A DNA stretch of 64,000 nt from an uncultured Halomonas sp. Lineage in GTDB: Bacteria > Pseudomonadota > Gammaproteobacteria > Pseudomonadales > Halomonadaceae. The translations under genes and the position numbers were made by a program. This document shows, one piece after another, positions 35,965 through 45,493 of the stretch. Every line of letters begins with the position of its first letter. Positions within the stretch are counted from its first letter, which is position 1. The DNA lies in assembly GCF_946887195.1 (NCBI RefSeq), contig NZ_CAMPKE010000001.1, positions 372,001 through 436,000 of the forward strand, written 5' to 3'. Under the pieces are notes generated by a model. That model was given only the letters and a program-made list of their open reading frames with translations, was not told where the DNA came from and searched no databases.

Positions 35965-36345
35965 ATGAGCTCACCGATCAACGACGCCACTACGGTAGCG
36001 TCAAGCACCTCGCCCAGCGTCGGCATGACACCCCGCCAACGGCTGGAAAACGCGCTCTCGCATCTACCCCCGCCACCCGGCAGTGCTGCAAGCCAGGCAC
36101 AAAGCAATACCCGGGCCGGCGAAGCCTCCCCAGGCGAACTGGTCAAGCCAATTCAGCGCATCAACGAAGCCATGCGTCACTACGGCGTGGAATTTCATCT
36201 TCAGGAGTTCGGTCATCGAGTCGTTACGCGTATCATCGACCGCGAAAGCGGTGAGGTAATTCGGCAAATTCCCAGCGAGGAAGTCTTGCGTATCGCCGAA
36301 TCGTTGGAGCGTATGCAGGGCCGCTTGATTGAGCGCCAGGCCTGA
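35965..36345 (+). CDS. flaG: FlaG family protein
   Basis: A 126-residue protein: a disordered N-terminal half (Ser/Pro/Thr/Ala-rich) and the conserved FlaG core, INEAMRHYGVEFHLQEFGHRVVTRIIDRESGEVIRQIPSEEVLRIAESL (landmarks). FlaG proteins affect filament length and stability in Vibrio, Pseudomonas and Campylobacter. In those genomes flaG sits between flagellin and fliD; here flagellin is absent. It may be read from the sigma-28 promoter at 35280 through the nuclease-like gene, or from a weak TTGACC-N18-TACGAA box just upstream. Confidence 0.9.
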   Translation: MSSPINDATTVASSTSPSVGMTPRQRLENALSHLPPPPGSAASQAQSNTRAGEASPGELVKPIQRINEAMRHYGVEFHLQEFGHRVVTRIIDRESGEVIRQIPSEEVLRIAESLERMQGRLIERQA

Positions 36346-36401
36346 TCGGCAAGCCCTACGACGCGGAAACGATACGCAAACAGCCATCAGGGCATGTGCT
36401 T

Positions 36402-39188
36402 ATGAGCGCACCACGATCAGGCATAGCAATGACACATCGCGACTATCCTAAACGCTCTTCTCGGCGGCAGCTCGCTGTCAACGACCGCGCTCGGCTCGAC
36501 TCGCTGGAGTCGACTCGTCTGCTGGATACGCCCTTCGAGGAGCGCTTCGATGCCTTGACGCGCCTCGCCTGTCGGCTGTTCGACGTACCGATCGCGTTGA
36601 TCAGCCTGGTCGACGAGAAACGCCAGTGGTTCAAATCGGTCAGTGGAATCTCAATTCGCGAAACGCATGTGGAGCACTCATTTTGCGCTCATGCCCTGAA
36701 CATCGACAGCGTCATGGTGATCGAGGATGCACGCAGCGATCCCAACTTCACCAAAAATCCTTTAGTCACCGGCCCGCCGTATATCCGCTTTTATGCGGGT
36801 GCGCCGATTCATGGCCCCGACAATATGCCGTTGGGCACGTTCTGCATCATCAGCGATCGCCCCCGTGCGCTCAGCCGTAAGGAGCGCGACACTCTACAGA
36901 GCCTGGCCCGGCTGACCACGCTTGAAATCGCCCATCGCCAGCATCAGCCCGAACTGCTGATACCGGATAGCGAGGAAGCGCTGATACAAAGCATCGGTGC
37001 ACTGATCAATCGTGCCGAACAGCGCCATATCGCCGGTACTCCGCCACGCCTGGTACTGCTCGAACTGCTCGACGATCTGCTACGGCTAACGGAGTGCGAG
37101 TACGGTCTCGTCGGCGAAATCAACCGATCCGAAGAGACGACCCACCTCGATGTGCTGGGCATGTCGCTGGGCGATGTCACGCTAAGCATGCACGACTTCT
37201 TCCTGCATGGCGGGCGCCGGCTCAATTTAGATCGCATGAATGCACTCGTCGCTGGCCGCCTGTCCCTGCCGGAAATCCAGATTTTCAGTGAAGCCGATTT
37301 TACCCGGGTAAGCCGCCATGATCTGCCCGCGCATCATCCGGCGCTACGCAATGCTCTGATGGTTCCTTTTCTGAGCAATGGTCAGATCGTCGGCCTGTTG
37401 TTAATGGCCAACCGACGCACGCATTTCAATCCCGAGCGCGCCACCCGGCTGCTCAAGCCCTTGATGGATATTGGTGGCAGCCTGCTCGATTCACTGCATG
37501 CCGAGACGGAAAAGGCCGCCCTGCATGCAACACTCGAGGAGTTCAGGGCAACGCTCGATGCCACCCTCGATCTGATCCTGATCTTCGATGAGCAGTCGCA
37601 GCGTTTCACCTACTGCAATCAGGGCACAATAGAGCAGCTCGGCTATCGGGAAAACGAATTGATCGCGATGCCGCCCACCAAGCTACTCGACTCACTCAGC
37701 GCCAGCGAACTCGCCTCATGCCTGGCGCCGCTGCGTAATGGCCAGCAGCGCCTGGTGCGCCTGAACGCCACGCTGCGACGGCGCGATGGCGAGTCATTGC
37801 CGGTCCAGGCAGTCGTCCAGCGTATACGCCACGATGACAGCGGTCGCACCAATTACATCATCGTCGCCCGCGATCTTCGCGACACGCTCAAGGCACAACG
37901 CGAAATCGATTGGATCACCCATCATGACCCACTGACGCACCAGTTGAACCGTACGGGCTTTCTGCAGGCGCTGATGCTCAACGCGCCGCGACGCGACGAT
38001 CCCGCGCCTCTGCAAATGGTGCTGGTCTGCGGCATCGATCGCTTCAAGCGTCTCAATGATGCGCACGGCACCGCCCTTGCCGACACCATCCTCTGTGAAT
38101 TGGCACAGCGCCTGGCCCTCGCGCTGGGCAGCTACCCCGAAGCGCTATTGGGACGTCTGAGCGGCGATGAGTTCGCGATCAGCGTCAATATCGCGCAGGA
38201 TGGCAACGCCCTTCTGCTTGCCGATTGGCTTCGCCAACAGGTCGAACAGCATCGCTTCGAAGCCGTCGAAGGCTTGCAGTTGACCGTCAGCATCGGCGTG
38301 GCGGTCATCTGCTGCGGACAGGTCACTTCCGAGGAGCTACTGCGACGCGCCAATGCCGCGCTGGTACGCGCCAAGCGTCAGGGCCGTAACCGCGTCCGGC
38401 AATACCTGAATGGCATGCTCGATGAAGCCAGCCGCCACCAATCGATCGAACGCCGCCTGTCGGGGGCATTCGCGCGCGGCGATTTCAGCCTGCATTTCCA
38501 GCCGCAATGGTCGCTGGACGATCTATCGCGCCCCATCGGTGCCGAGGCGCTGCTGCGCTGGAAGGATGAGGAGCTTGGCGCCATTGGTCCCGATGTCTTC
38601 ATTCCGATTCTCGAAGAGAGCGGAATGATGGTCGAGGTGGGCCGCTGGATCATCGACCAGGCACTCGATCACCTGATTGCGGTACGCCAGCGTCTGCCGG
38701 AAAGCTTCTTCGTCAGCGTCAATGTCAGCGCCATACAACTGATGGACGATACGCAGTTGGCCGACCATGTCGTATCGGCACTGAGCTGGCGAGGCCTGCC
38801 GACCACGGCTCTGGAACTCGAGATTACCGAAACGGCGCTGATTCAATCGCCGCATTGGGTCGGGCAACAGCTCGAGACCCTGCATGAGCGCGGCGTGAAT
38901 ATCGCCCTCGATGACTTCGGCACCGGCTTCTCGTCGCTATCGCATCTGAAGCAGTTTCCCTTCGATACCGTCAAGATCGACAAATCGTTCATTGCCGGAT
39001 TGCCCGACTCCGCCGAAGATCGCGCAATCATCGAATCTCTGCTGACGCTATGTCGAGGCTTCGGACGCCATGTGTGCGCCGAAGGAATCGAGACGCCTGC
39101 CCAACTGGACTTCCTACGCCGTCTCAATTGCGCGCGCGCTCAAGGCTACCTGCTGGGCCGGCCCGGTCCAGAACTGCCCATCGCCTGA
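36402..39188 (+). CDS. GAF-GAF-PAS-GGDEF-EAL cyclic-di-GMP signalling protein
   Basis: A 928-residue soluble protein. It has a first GAF domain (about 25-175), a second GAF (about 190-370), PAS (about 375-490), a GGDEF domain with the variant SGDEF at about 587-591, and an EAL domain starting near 690. The EAL part looks catalytic: EAL at 715-717, VNVSAIQL, EITETAL, DDFGTGFSSL, KIDKSF, AEGIET and QGYLLGRP are present. I infer a phosphodiesterase that would lower cyclic-di-GMP and favour swimming, with the GGDEF part possibly regulatory; this needs testing. Start is uncertain (GTG 36396, ATG 36402 or ATG 36429). No membrane segment is seen. Confidence 0.88.
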   Translation: MSAPRSGIAMTHRDYPKRSSRRQLAVNDRARLDSLESTRLLDTPFEERFDALTRLACRLFDVPIALISLVDEKRQWFKSVSGISIRETHVEHSFCAHALNIDSVMVIEDARSDPNFTKNPLVTGPPYIRFYAGAPIHGPDNMPLGTFCIISDRPRALSRKERDTLQSLARLTTLEIAHRQHQPELLIPDSEEALIQSIGALINRAEQRHIAGTPPRLVLLELLDDLLRLTECEYGLVGEINRSEETTHLDVLGMSLGDVTLSMHDFFLHGGRRLNLDRMNALVAGRLSLPEIQIFSEADFTRVSRHDLPAHHPALRNALMVPFLSNGQIVGLLLMANRRTHFNPERATRLLKPLMDIGGSLLDSLHAETEKAALHATLEEFRATLDATLDLILIFDEQSQRFTYCNQGTIEQLGYRENELIAMPPTKLLDSLSASELASCLAPLRNGQQRLVRLNATLRRRDGESLPVQAVVQRIRHDDSGRTNYIIVARDLRDTLKAQREIDWITHHDPLTHQLNRTGFLQALMLNAPRRDDPAPLQMVLVCGIDRFKRLNDAHGTALADTILCELAQRLALALGSYPEALLGRLSGDEFAISVNIAQDGNALLLADWLRQQVEQHRFEAVEGLQLTVSIGVAVICCGQVTSEELLRRANAALVRAKRQGRNRVRQYLNGMLDEASRHQSIERRLSGAFARGDFSLHFQPQWSLDDLSRPIGAEALLRWKDEELGAIGPDVFIPILEESGMMVEVGRWIIDQALDHLIAVRQRLPESFFVSVNVSAIQLMDDTQLADHVVSALSWRGLPTTALELEITETALIQSPHWVGQQLETLHERGVNIALDDFGTGFSSLSHLKQFPFDTVKIDKSFIAGLPDSAEDRAIIESLLTLCRGFGRHVCAEGIETPAQLDFLRRLNCARAQGYLLGRPGPELPIA

Positions 39189-39330
39189 GCCGACGATCAG
39201 CCTGCATCCGGGCCGCTCGAAACGGCAATACCGCCAACTGAAAGGCACCTGATAGCACGTTCCGACTGATGACAGAATGAAAAGATGTTGTTTCTCTGCG
39301 AAAACTGAGCGAGCGATACTCAGACAAAGC

Positions 39331-39388
39331 AAAAAGCTGCGAGGGAGCACAGTTTACTGGTGTAAATGAGCATTCCGAGCAGCTTTTT
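39331..39388. terminator. Bidirectional terminator candidate between the GGDEF-EAL gene and fliE
   Basis: AAAAAGCTGC (39331-39340) and GCAGCTTTTT (39379-39388) are perfect inverted arms ending in T runs on both strands. The 38-base interior contains a smaller hairpin (TTTAC-TGGT-GTAAA) and partial GGA/TCC pairing. The genes on either side converge here. Confidence 0.6.
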
Positions 39389-39428
39389 AACGCAGGTATG
39401 AGTGAGCACAGCCAGTTTGCGTTAGAAA

Positions 39429-39758
39429 CTAGACCTGCATGTTCATGATGTCTTTATACGCCGTCACCAGGCGGTTTCTCACCTGTACCCCCATCTCGAA
39501 GGCCACGCTGGCCTTTTGCATATCGACCATGACGTCATTGAGCGCCACGTTGGGATCGCCAGCCTGAAAGGCCGCGAGCTTGGCATCGGAGGCCTGCTTC
39601 ATTTGATTGATACGCAGGATCGAATCGTGCAATTCGCTGGCGAAACCGCCCTGGCCCACGCTGGCCGTCAATTGCTGGCCCTTGGCGGCATCGCTACCGG
39701 CCTGGGTCGCCATGCTCTGCATCTGGCTCAACGCGGCTTGAATGGCGGGTGAACTCAT
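39429..39758 (-). CDS. fliE: Flagellar hook-basal body protein FliE
   Basis: FliE (109 residues) joins the MS ring and export gate to the proximal rod. The C-terminal signature is clear: ALNDVMVDMQKASVAFEMGVQVRNRLVTAYKDIMNMQV (landmarks). I start at the ATG at 39758, which follows AGGAGG at a proper distance; the longer frame to 39917 is unsupported. As in E. coli it is divergent from fliF. Confidence 0.95.
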   Translation of the reverse strand: MSSPAIQAALSQMQSMATQAGSDAAKGQQLTASVGQGGFASELHDSILRINQMKQASDAKLAAFQAGDPNVALNDVMVDMQKASVAFEMGVQVRNRLVTAYKDIMNMQV

Positions 39759-40066
39759 GAAACCTCCTGTCCGGTTCGTGCATCCTCGCTGGCGTGGACG
39801 CCCCGGACCATGCGGATTGATAGTGATGGCAAGCCTAGCAATCCGCGCTCGGTGTCCATAAGTGCAAATGACGCTGAAAAGTTGGGCTTTTCGCGCCTTT
39901 AGCCTTGCCCCGGTCACGGATAATGACGTCCATCACCCGACCGCCCAGGCTATAAGGCCAACATGCTGGAGCCGGACACCACCATGCCATTTGGACCGAC
40001 CCGCCACGACCGGGCTGAACCACATCATATCGCCCAGTTGGGCCCAAAGACCGCCGGGAGGCGCGC
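39759..40066. promoter_or_regulatory. fliE-fliF divergent control region (no gene)
   Basis: These 308 bases hold no credible gene. They must contain the divergent promoters of fliE and fliFGHIJK, which are FlhDC-dependent class 2 promoters in E. coli. I see a TATAAG -10-like box near 39950 without a good -35, consistent with an activated promoter, and an inverted repeat GAAAAG-TTGGG-CTTTTC at 39876-39892. I could not place a FlhDC box with confidence. Confidence 0.5.
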
Positions 40067-41842
40067 ATGACCGACGCTGTTTCGGCCAATCAGACGACCT
40101 CATCTCAGGGAGGACGCGATACGGCGGCCAGCAAGAAGACATCGGCCACCGGCTTGCTCTCGCAACTGCGCGGCAACCCGCGCGTTCCCTTGCTGATCGC
40201 CGCGGCTGCCGTCATTGCCATTCTGGTCGTGCTGCTGCTTTGGGCGCGCAGCCCCGACTATCGCGTTCTGTATAGCAACCTGAGCAATGCCGATGGCGGT
40301 CGCATTATCAGCGAACTCGAAACACTGGGCATTCCCTATGAATTCGGTGCCGGTGGCAGCGCCTTGCTGGTACCTGGCGACCAAGTGCATACCCTGCGCC
40401 TGAAACTGGCCGAACAGGGCCTGCCCGAAGCCGGCAATGTCGGCTTCGAAATCATGGATACCCAAGCCTTCGGCATCAGCCAATTCGCCGAACACATCAA
40501 TTACCAACGCGGCCTGGAGGGCGAACTCGCGCTCTCCATGCAGTCGCTGGGCCCCGTTCAAAGCGCGCGCATCCACCTGGCCATGGCCAAGCCATCGGTA
40601 TTCGTGCGCGAAAGCGAGCCGGCCAAGGCCTCGGTGGTACTCAACTTGCAGCCCGGGCGCACGCTGGGCGAAGGCCAGGTCAACGCCATCGTGCACATGG
40701 TTTCCAGCAGCGTACCCGAGCTTGCCGCCGAAAACGTCACCGTGGTCGATCAACAAGGCAATCTGCTATCACGCAATGGCAGCAGCCTGGGCGGCTTGGA
40801 CGGCACGCAGCTGGATTACATCAAAGAGGTCGAGCGCTCCTACCAGCGGCGTATCGAGCACATTCTCGCGCCGATTCTCGGTGCCGACAACGTGCGTGCC
40901 CAAGTCGCCGCGCAAGTCGATTTCTCGATTCGCGAGCAGACCGCCGAAACCTACACGCCGAACCAGGCACCCAACGAAGCCGCGGTCCGCAGCCGCCAGA
41001 CCAATGCCTCTTATTCCGGGGGTGATGGCTTGGCCATGGGCGTGCCCGGCGCGCTGACCAATACCCCGCCCGGCATCGCGCCCTCGCCCATCGATCTGGG
41101 CAACAATGGTCAAGACGGCCAGGCCGGCCAGAATCAACAACAGGATCAGCAACAGAACCCAGGCGCCGATACCGCCGAGACCGACACCGAGGACGCCACA
41201 CCGCCGAGCCGGCTCGATCGCAGCGACATCATCAATTACGAAGTCGATCACAGTGTCGAGCACGTGAAATACCAGCGCGGCAATGTCGAGCGCCTGTCGG
41301 TTGCCGTCGTGGTCGACTACCGGGAAGCGACCAACGAACAGGGCGAAACCGTGATGGAGCCGCTCTCCGATACCGAGTTGGCGCAGATCCAGCGTCTGGT
41401 GCGTCAGGCCATCGGTTTTTCCGCGACACGCAACGATGCCGTGGAAGTCGTCAATAGCCCCTTCACCGAGCCCACCGACACCTTCGAAATCCTGCCTTGG
41501 TGGCAAACGCCGCAGGCGCTTGGCCTGGCCATGACCCTGGGCCGCTATCTGCTGGTGGCACTGGCGGCACTGCTACTGTGGTTCATGGTGCTACGCCCGC
41601 TGATCATACGTCAGGCACCGGTGCAGATCGCCGGCCCCGCTCTGCGCACGTCGAATGGCATGCCGGTGCCCGATGGCACCGATGATGGCACGGAAGATGA
41701 CGACAACGATGTCGTGGAAACGCCACGTCCTCGCCGTCGCCGCTCCACGGCCTACGAACAGAACCTCAAGGACGCTCGTGAGATGGCCCAGGAGGATCCG
41801 CGGTTGGTCGCCATGATCGTCAGAAGCTGGATAAATACATGA
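40067..41842 (+). CDS. fliF: Flagellar MS-ring protein FliF
   Basis: FliF (591 residues) forms the inner-membrane MS ring. It has TM1 at about 40-62, ring-building motifs ([46 protein letters not shown]), a disordered Gln/Asp-rich insert (about 345-380), TM2 near 490-515 and the cytoplasmic FliG-binding tail. Length is slightly above E. coli (552), mainly from the insert and tail. GGGAGG precedes the ATG. It overlaps fliG by ATGA. Confidence 0.96.
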   Translation: MTDAVSANQTTSSQGGRDTAASKKTSATGLLSQLRGNPRVPLLIAAAAVIAILVVLLLWARSPDYRVLYSNLSNADGGRIISELETLGIPYEFGAGGSALLVPGDQVHTLRLKLAEQGLPEAGNVGFEIMDTQAFGISQFAEHINYQRGLEGELALSMQSLGPVQSARIHLAMAKPSVFVRESEPAKASVVLNLQPGRTLGEGQVNAIVHMVSSSVPELAAENVTVVDQQGNLLSRNGSSLGGLDGTQLDYIKEVERSYQRRIEHILAPILGADNVRAQVAAQVDFSIREQTAETYTPNQAPNEAAVRSRQTNASYSGGDGLAMGVPGALTNTPPGIAPSPIDLGNNGQDGQAGQNQQQDQQQNPGADTAETDTEDATPPSRLDRSDIINYEVDHSVEHVKYQRGNVERLSVAVVVDYREATNEQGETVMEPLSDTELAQIQRLVRQAIGFSATRNDAVEVVNSPFTEPTDTFEILPWWQTPQALGLAMTLGRYLLVALAALLLWFMVLRPLIIRQAPVQIAGPALRTSNGMPVPDGTDDGTEDDDNDVVETPRPRRRRSTAYEQNLKDAREMAQEDPRLVAMIVRSWINT

Positions 41843-42834
41843 GTACGATGAGCGGCGCCCGCCGTGGCGCGATTCTACTGCTATCCCTCGACGAAGATAG
41901 CGCGGCCGAGGTCTTCAAATACCTTTCCGCCAAGGAGGTGCAGGCCATCAGCATGGAGATGGCCTCGCTCGACCAGGTGTCGCACGATGACATGCGCAAG
42001 GTGCTCAGCGAGTTTCACGACGAGGCCGAGCAATTCACCGCCATCAACCTGCACTCCAGCGATCACATCCGCTCGGTGCTGACCAAGGCACTGGGCAGCG
42101 AACGCGCATCGAGCCTGATCGAAGACATCCTCGAAACCACCGGCACCACGTCGGGCATCGATGCGCTGAACCTGATGGAAGCCTCGATGGTGTCGGAGCT
42201 GATCCGCGACGAGCACCCGCAGATCATCGCCACCATCCTGGTTCACCTGGAACGCCACCAGGCGGCCGACGTACTCGAGCTGTTCGACGACAAGCTGCGT
42301 AACGATGTCGTGCTGCGCATCGCCACGTTCAGCGGCGTACAACCGGCGGCGCTCCAGGAATTGACCGAGGTGCTCGGCGGCATGCTCGATGGCCAGAATC
42401 TCAAGCGCAGCAAGATGGGCGGCGTGAGAACGGCGGCCGAGATCCTCAACCTGATGAACTCCTCTCAGGAAGAAGCGGTCATCGAAACGGTGCGCGCGCA
42501 CAACGAGGATCTGGCACAGAAGATCATCGATGAGATGTTCCTGTTCGAGAACCTCATCGACATCGACGATCGCGGCATCCAGCTCATTCTCAAGGAGATC
42601 GACACCAATTCGCTGGTGGTGGCGCTCAAGGGTGCGCCCGATGCGCTGCTCGAAAAGTTCATGGCCAACATGTCGCAACGCGCCGCGCAGCTGCTTCAGG
42701 AAGATCTCGAAGCCCGCGGCCCGATTCGCGTCTCTCAGGTCGAGAACGAACAGAAGGCGATCCTGCAGGTGGTGCGCCGCCTGGCCGACAGCGGCGAAAT
42801 CGTGCTAGGCGGTGGAGACGACAGTTATGTCTGA
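41839..42834 (+). CDS. fliG: Flagellar switch protein FliG
   Basis: FliG (331 residues, same as E. coli) is the rotor protein that meets MotA. It starts with [25 protein letters not shown], contains the middle-domain EHPQ motif ([15 protein letters not shown]) and the C-terminal charged torque helix ([36 protein letters not shown], landmarks). All regions expected of FliG-N, -M and -C are present. Its stop lies 8 bases inside fliH. Confidence 0.97.
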   Translation: MSTMSGARRGAILLLSLDEDSAAEVFKYLSAKEVQAISMEMASLDQVSHDDMRKVLSEFHDEAEQFTAINLHSSDHIRSVLTKALGSERASSLIEDILETTGTTSGIDALNLMEASMVSELIRDEHPQIIATILVHLERHQAADVLELFDDKLRNDVVLRIATFSGVQPAALQELTEVLGGMLDGQNLKRSKMGGVRTAAEILNLMNSSQEEAVIETVRAHNEDLAQKIIDEMFLFENLIDIDDRGIQLILKEIDTNSLVVALKGAPDALLEKFMANMSQRAAQLLQEDLEARGPIRVSQVENEQKAILQVVRRLADSGEIVLGGGDDSYV

Positions 42835-43555
42835 GCGCACCGCCGAGCGCGACGACGACTGGCGTCGCTGGCAAATGGACGAATTGGGCGCACCCGAGCG
42901 GGCACGCCGCCAGCGCGAGCGTTCGCGTCAGGAAGCCATTCGCCAGCAGGTCTTTCAGCGCAATGCCGAAATCGAGGCGCTGCGTGAGAAAACCCGCAAG
43001 GAGGCCTTCGAGGCTGCCTATCAGGAAGGGCTGGAGCAAGGCAGGCAGGAGGGCTTCGAGCAGGGGCTCGGTGAAGGGCGCACGACCGGCGAGCAGGAGA
43101 TGCAGCAGCAGACCCGGCAAACGCTACAGCCGCTATTGTCGCTGGCGGAAAACTTTCGTGAGGCACTCGATAGTCTCGATGACGAGATTGCCGAGCGGCT
43201 GGTCGATCTGGCGCTCGCCACCGGTCGCCAGCTTGCCGGCGAGGCCCTGCAGGCACGCCCCGAGGAAGTTCTCGCCATCGCTCGCGAACTGCTCCACGTG
43301 GAGCCGACACTAGCGGGACGGCCCCGACTGTGGCTGCATCCCGCCGACCTGCTGCTGGTCAAGGCGCACTTGAGCGGCGAGTTCGAAGCCGCCGGCTGGG
43401 AGCTGCAACCCGACGATCTGATCAGCCGTGGTGGCTGCCGTGCGACCAGTGCCAGCGGCGAGCTCGATGCTACGCTGGAAACGCGCTGGGAAGCGGTCGC
43501 CGCCCAGGTGCGTCGCCGCCACAATGACGACACCTCGCCCGGGAGCGCCTCGTGA
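42827..43555 (+). CDS. fliH: Flagellar export regulator FliH
   Basis: FliH (about 242 residues) is the stator-like partner that holds the ATPase FliI. It shows the glycine-repeat helix typical of FliH ([26 protein letters not shown], GxxxG spacing) and the C-terminal V-ATPase E-like domain. The ATG at 42827 is preceded by GGTGGAG and gives [12 protein letters not shown]; the upstream GTG frame is inside fliG. Its end overlaps the fliI start. Confidence 0.93.
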   Translation: MSERTAERDDDWRRWQMDELGAPERARRQRERSRQEAIRQQVFQRNAEIEALREKTRKEAFEAAYQEGLEQGRQEGFEQGLGEGRTTGEQEMQQQTRQTLQPLLSLAENFREALDSLDDEIAERLVDLALATGRQLAGEALQARPEEVLAIARELLHVEPTLAGRPRLWLHPADLLLVKAHLSGEFEAAGWELQPDDLISRGGCRATSASGELDATLETRWEAVAAQVRRRHNDDTSPGSAS

Positions 43556-44964
43556 GCGCCGCGCCTGATGCCACCAACGTGCATCAGCGCCGCTGGCGGG
43601 ATGCCGTCAACGGCGTCGAGCGCCGTGTCGCCGCGGTGGCGCCCTACCGCGCCAGCGGACGTATCGTGCGTGCTACCGGCCTGGTACTCGAAGCCATCGG
43701 GTTACGTGTACCGCTGGGTAGCGCCTGCCGTATCGAAGTCTCGCCCCGCTCCACGCTCACCCTGCATCAGCAGGATCGCGAACGTTTCGCCGAAGCCGAA
43801 GTGGTCGGTTTCTCGGGCGAGAAACTATTCCTGATGCCCTTGGAAGAGATCAGCGGCCTGCTACCCGGTTCGCGGGTCTTTCCGCTCGGCGAAGGCCCCC
43901 ATGAGAATGGCAGCGCCCGGCGCTTCCCGCTTGGCGACACCCTGCTCGGCCGGGTCGTCGACGGCAATGGGCGGCCGCTGGACGGCAAGGGTCCATTGAG
44001 CGACGCACCCCACGCACCGCTCGCCACGCCGGCAATCAACCCCTTGTCCCGCGCGCCCATCGACACGCAGATCGACGTCGGCATTCGTGCCATCAATGGC
44101 CTGCTCAGTGTCGGTCGCGGTCAGCGCATGGGCCTGTTTGCAGGCTCGGGGGTGGGTAAATCGGTATTGCTGGGCATGATGGCCCGTTATACCCAGGCCG
44201 ATGTCATCGTGGTCGGCCTGATTGGCGAACGTGGCCGCGAAGTGCAGGACTTCATCGACAACATACTCGGTGCCGAGGGCCGGCGCCGTGCCGTGGTGGT
44301 GGCCGCGCCCGCCGATACCTCGCCGCTGCAGCGCCTGCAGGGGGCGAGCTACGCCACGCGCCTCGCCGAAGGGTTTCGCGATGCCGGGCGCAACGTGCTG
44401 TTGATCATGGATTCGCTGACCCGCTTCGCCATGGCGCAGCGCGAGATCGCCCTGGCGATCGGCGAGCCGCCCGCGACCAAGGGCTATCCGCCATCGGTGT
44501 TCGCCAAGCTGCCCAGTCTGGTCGAGCGAGCCGGCAATGCCATGAAAGGCGGCGGTTCGATTACCGCTTTCTATACGGTGCTCACCGAGGGCGACGATCA
44601 GCAGGATCCGATTGCCGACTCGGCGCGGGCGATCCTCGACGGTCATATCGTGCTGTCGCGCACCCTGGCCGAAGGTGGCCACTACCCGGCGATCGATATC
44701 GAAGCGTCGATCAGCCGCGCGATGACCGCTATCGTCGGCGGCGAGCAGCAGCGCCAGGCACAACGCTTCAAGCAATTGATGTCGCGCTACCAGCGCAATC
44801 GCGATCTGATCAGTGTCGGCGCTTATACGCCGGGGCACGACCCTCAGCTCGATCAGGCGGTAACGATGCACCCGAAGCTGGAACGTTTCCTCCAGCAACG
44901 TATCGAGGAACGCGCCGACATCGAGGAAACCCGCGACGCGCTGGCAACACTGGTACCGGGCTGA
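43552..44964 (+). CDS. fliI: Flagellar export ATPase FliI
   Basis: FliI (470 residues) is the hexameric ATPase of the export apparatus. The Walker A is [13 protein letters not shown], followed by [14 protein letters not shown], the Walker B region [26 protein letters not shown] and the T3SS-ATPase signature [19 protein letters not shown]. The start is GTG at 43552, overlapping the fliH TGA, with GGGAG six bases upstream. Length matches the family (about 455). Confidence 0.97.
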   Translation: MSAAPDATNVHQRRWRDAVNGVERRVAAVAPYRASGRIVRATGLVLEAIGLRVPLGSACRIEVSPRSTLTLHQQDRERFAEAEVVGFSGEKLFLMPLEEISGLLPGSRVFPLGEGPHENGSARRFPLGDTLLGRVVDGNGRPLDGKGPLSDAPHAPLATPAINPLSRAPIDTQIDVGIRAINGLLSVGRGQRMGLFAGSGVGKSVLLGMMARYTQADVIVVGLIGERGREVQDFIDNILGAEGRRRAVVVAAPADTSPLQRLQGASYATRLAEGFRDAGRNVLLIMDSLTRFAMAQREIALAIGEPPATKGYPPSVFAKLPSLVERAGNAMKGGGSITAFYTVLTEGDDQQDPIADSARAILDGHIVLSRTLAEGGHYPAIDIEASISRAMTAIVGGEQQRQAQRFKQLMSRYQRNRDLISVGAYTPGHDPQLDQAVTMHPKLERFLQQRIEERADIEETRDALATLVPG

Positions 44965-45014
44965 GCGTTCAAGATGGATGCGGAATAAGACACGGAAACT
45001 AAGGAGGACGGTTC

Positions 45015-45485
45015 ATGGCTATATCCTCGCCACTCGACACGCTGAGCGAGCTGACGCGCGACGCCCGCGACAACGCCAGTATCGAGCTGAGCGGCCTGCG
45101 CCGCTCACGCCAGGATGCCGTGGCACAACTCGAGACGCTGACGAGCTACCGTCATGAATACCGTCAGCGCCTGCAGCAAGCCATGGAGACCGGGATCGGC
45201 CCCGATAGCTGGCAAAACTACCAGCAATTCCTGGCTTCGCTGGACAGCGCCATCGCCCGCGCACGCCAGACGCTGGTCGAGCGTGAGGCCGCACTGGCCC
45301 AGGGGCAGCAGCGCTGGCAGGTCGAACAGCGCAAGCTGTGCGCCTACGATACGCTGGCCAGCCGCCGCGATCGGGCCGAGCGCCAACGTATGACGCGACA
45401 GGAACAGCGCCTATCGGACGAAGCGGCCGCCGGCGTACTGCGCCGTCGCCAAACCAATGATTCCCACTCCGGCTCCAGCCACTGA
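45015..45485 (+). CDS. fliJ: Flagellar export chaperone/stalk protein FliJ
   Basis: FliJ (156 residues) is the coiled-coil stalk that couples FliI to FlhA. The protein is a helical hairpin rich in Gln, Arg and Leu (AVAQLETLTSYRHEYRQRLQQAM, REAALAQGQQRWQVEQRKLCAYDTLASRR). AAGGAGG precedes the ATG. Position between fliI and fliK agrees with the call. Confidence 0.92.
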   Translation: MAISSPLDTLSELTRDARDNASIELSGLRRSRQDAVAQLETLTSYRHEYRQRLQQAMETGIGPDSWQNYQQFLASLDSAIARARQTLVEREAALAQGQQRWQVEQRKLCAYDTLASRRDRAERQRMTRQEQRLSDEAAAGVLRRRQTNDSHSGSSH

Positions 45486-45493
45486 GGTGCGCC

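Noticed and set aside
36346..36401. Sigma-28 promoter for the GGDEF-EAL gene
   Set aside because: No GCCGATA-like box is present upstream; the GCTCGATAA near 35920 has an inserted base and no -35.
39759..40066. Sigma-54 promoter in the fliE-fliF region
   Set aside because: TGGCA-like words occur but without the matching GC element at the fixed spacing, and the system is FlhDC-run with no FleQ gene in view.
43861..44898. A 345-residue minus-strand frame opposite fliI
   Set aside because: Antisense to the ATPase with intact Walker motifs; product composition (His/Arg/Gln-rich) is typical of a shadow frame.
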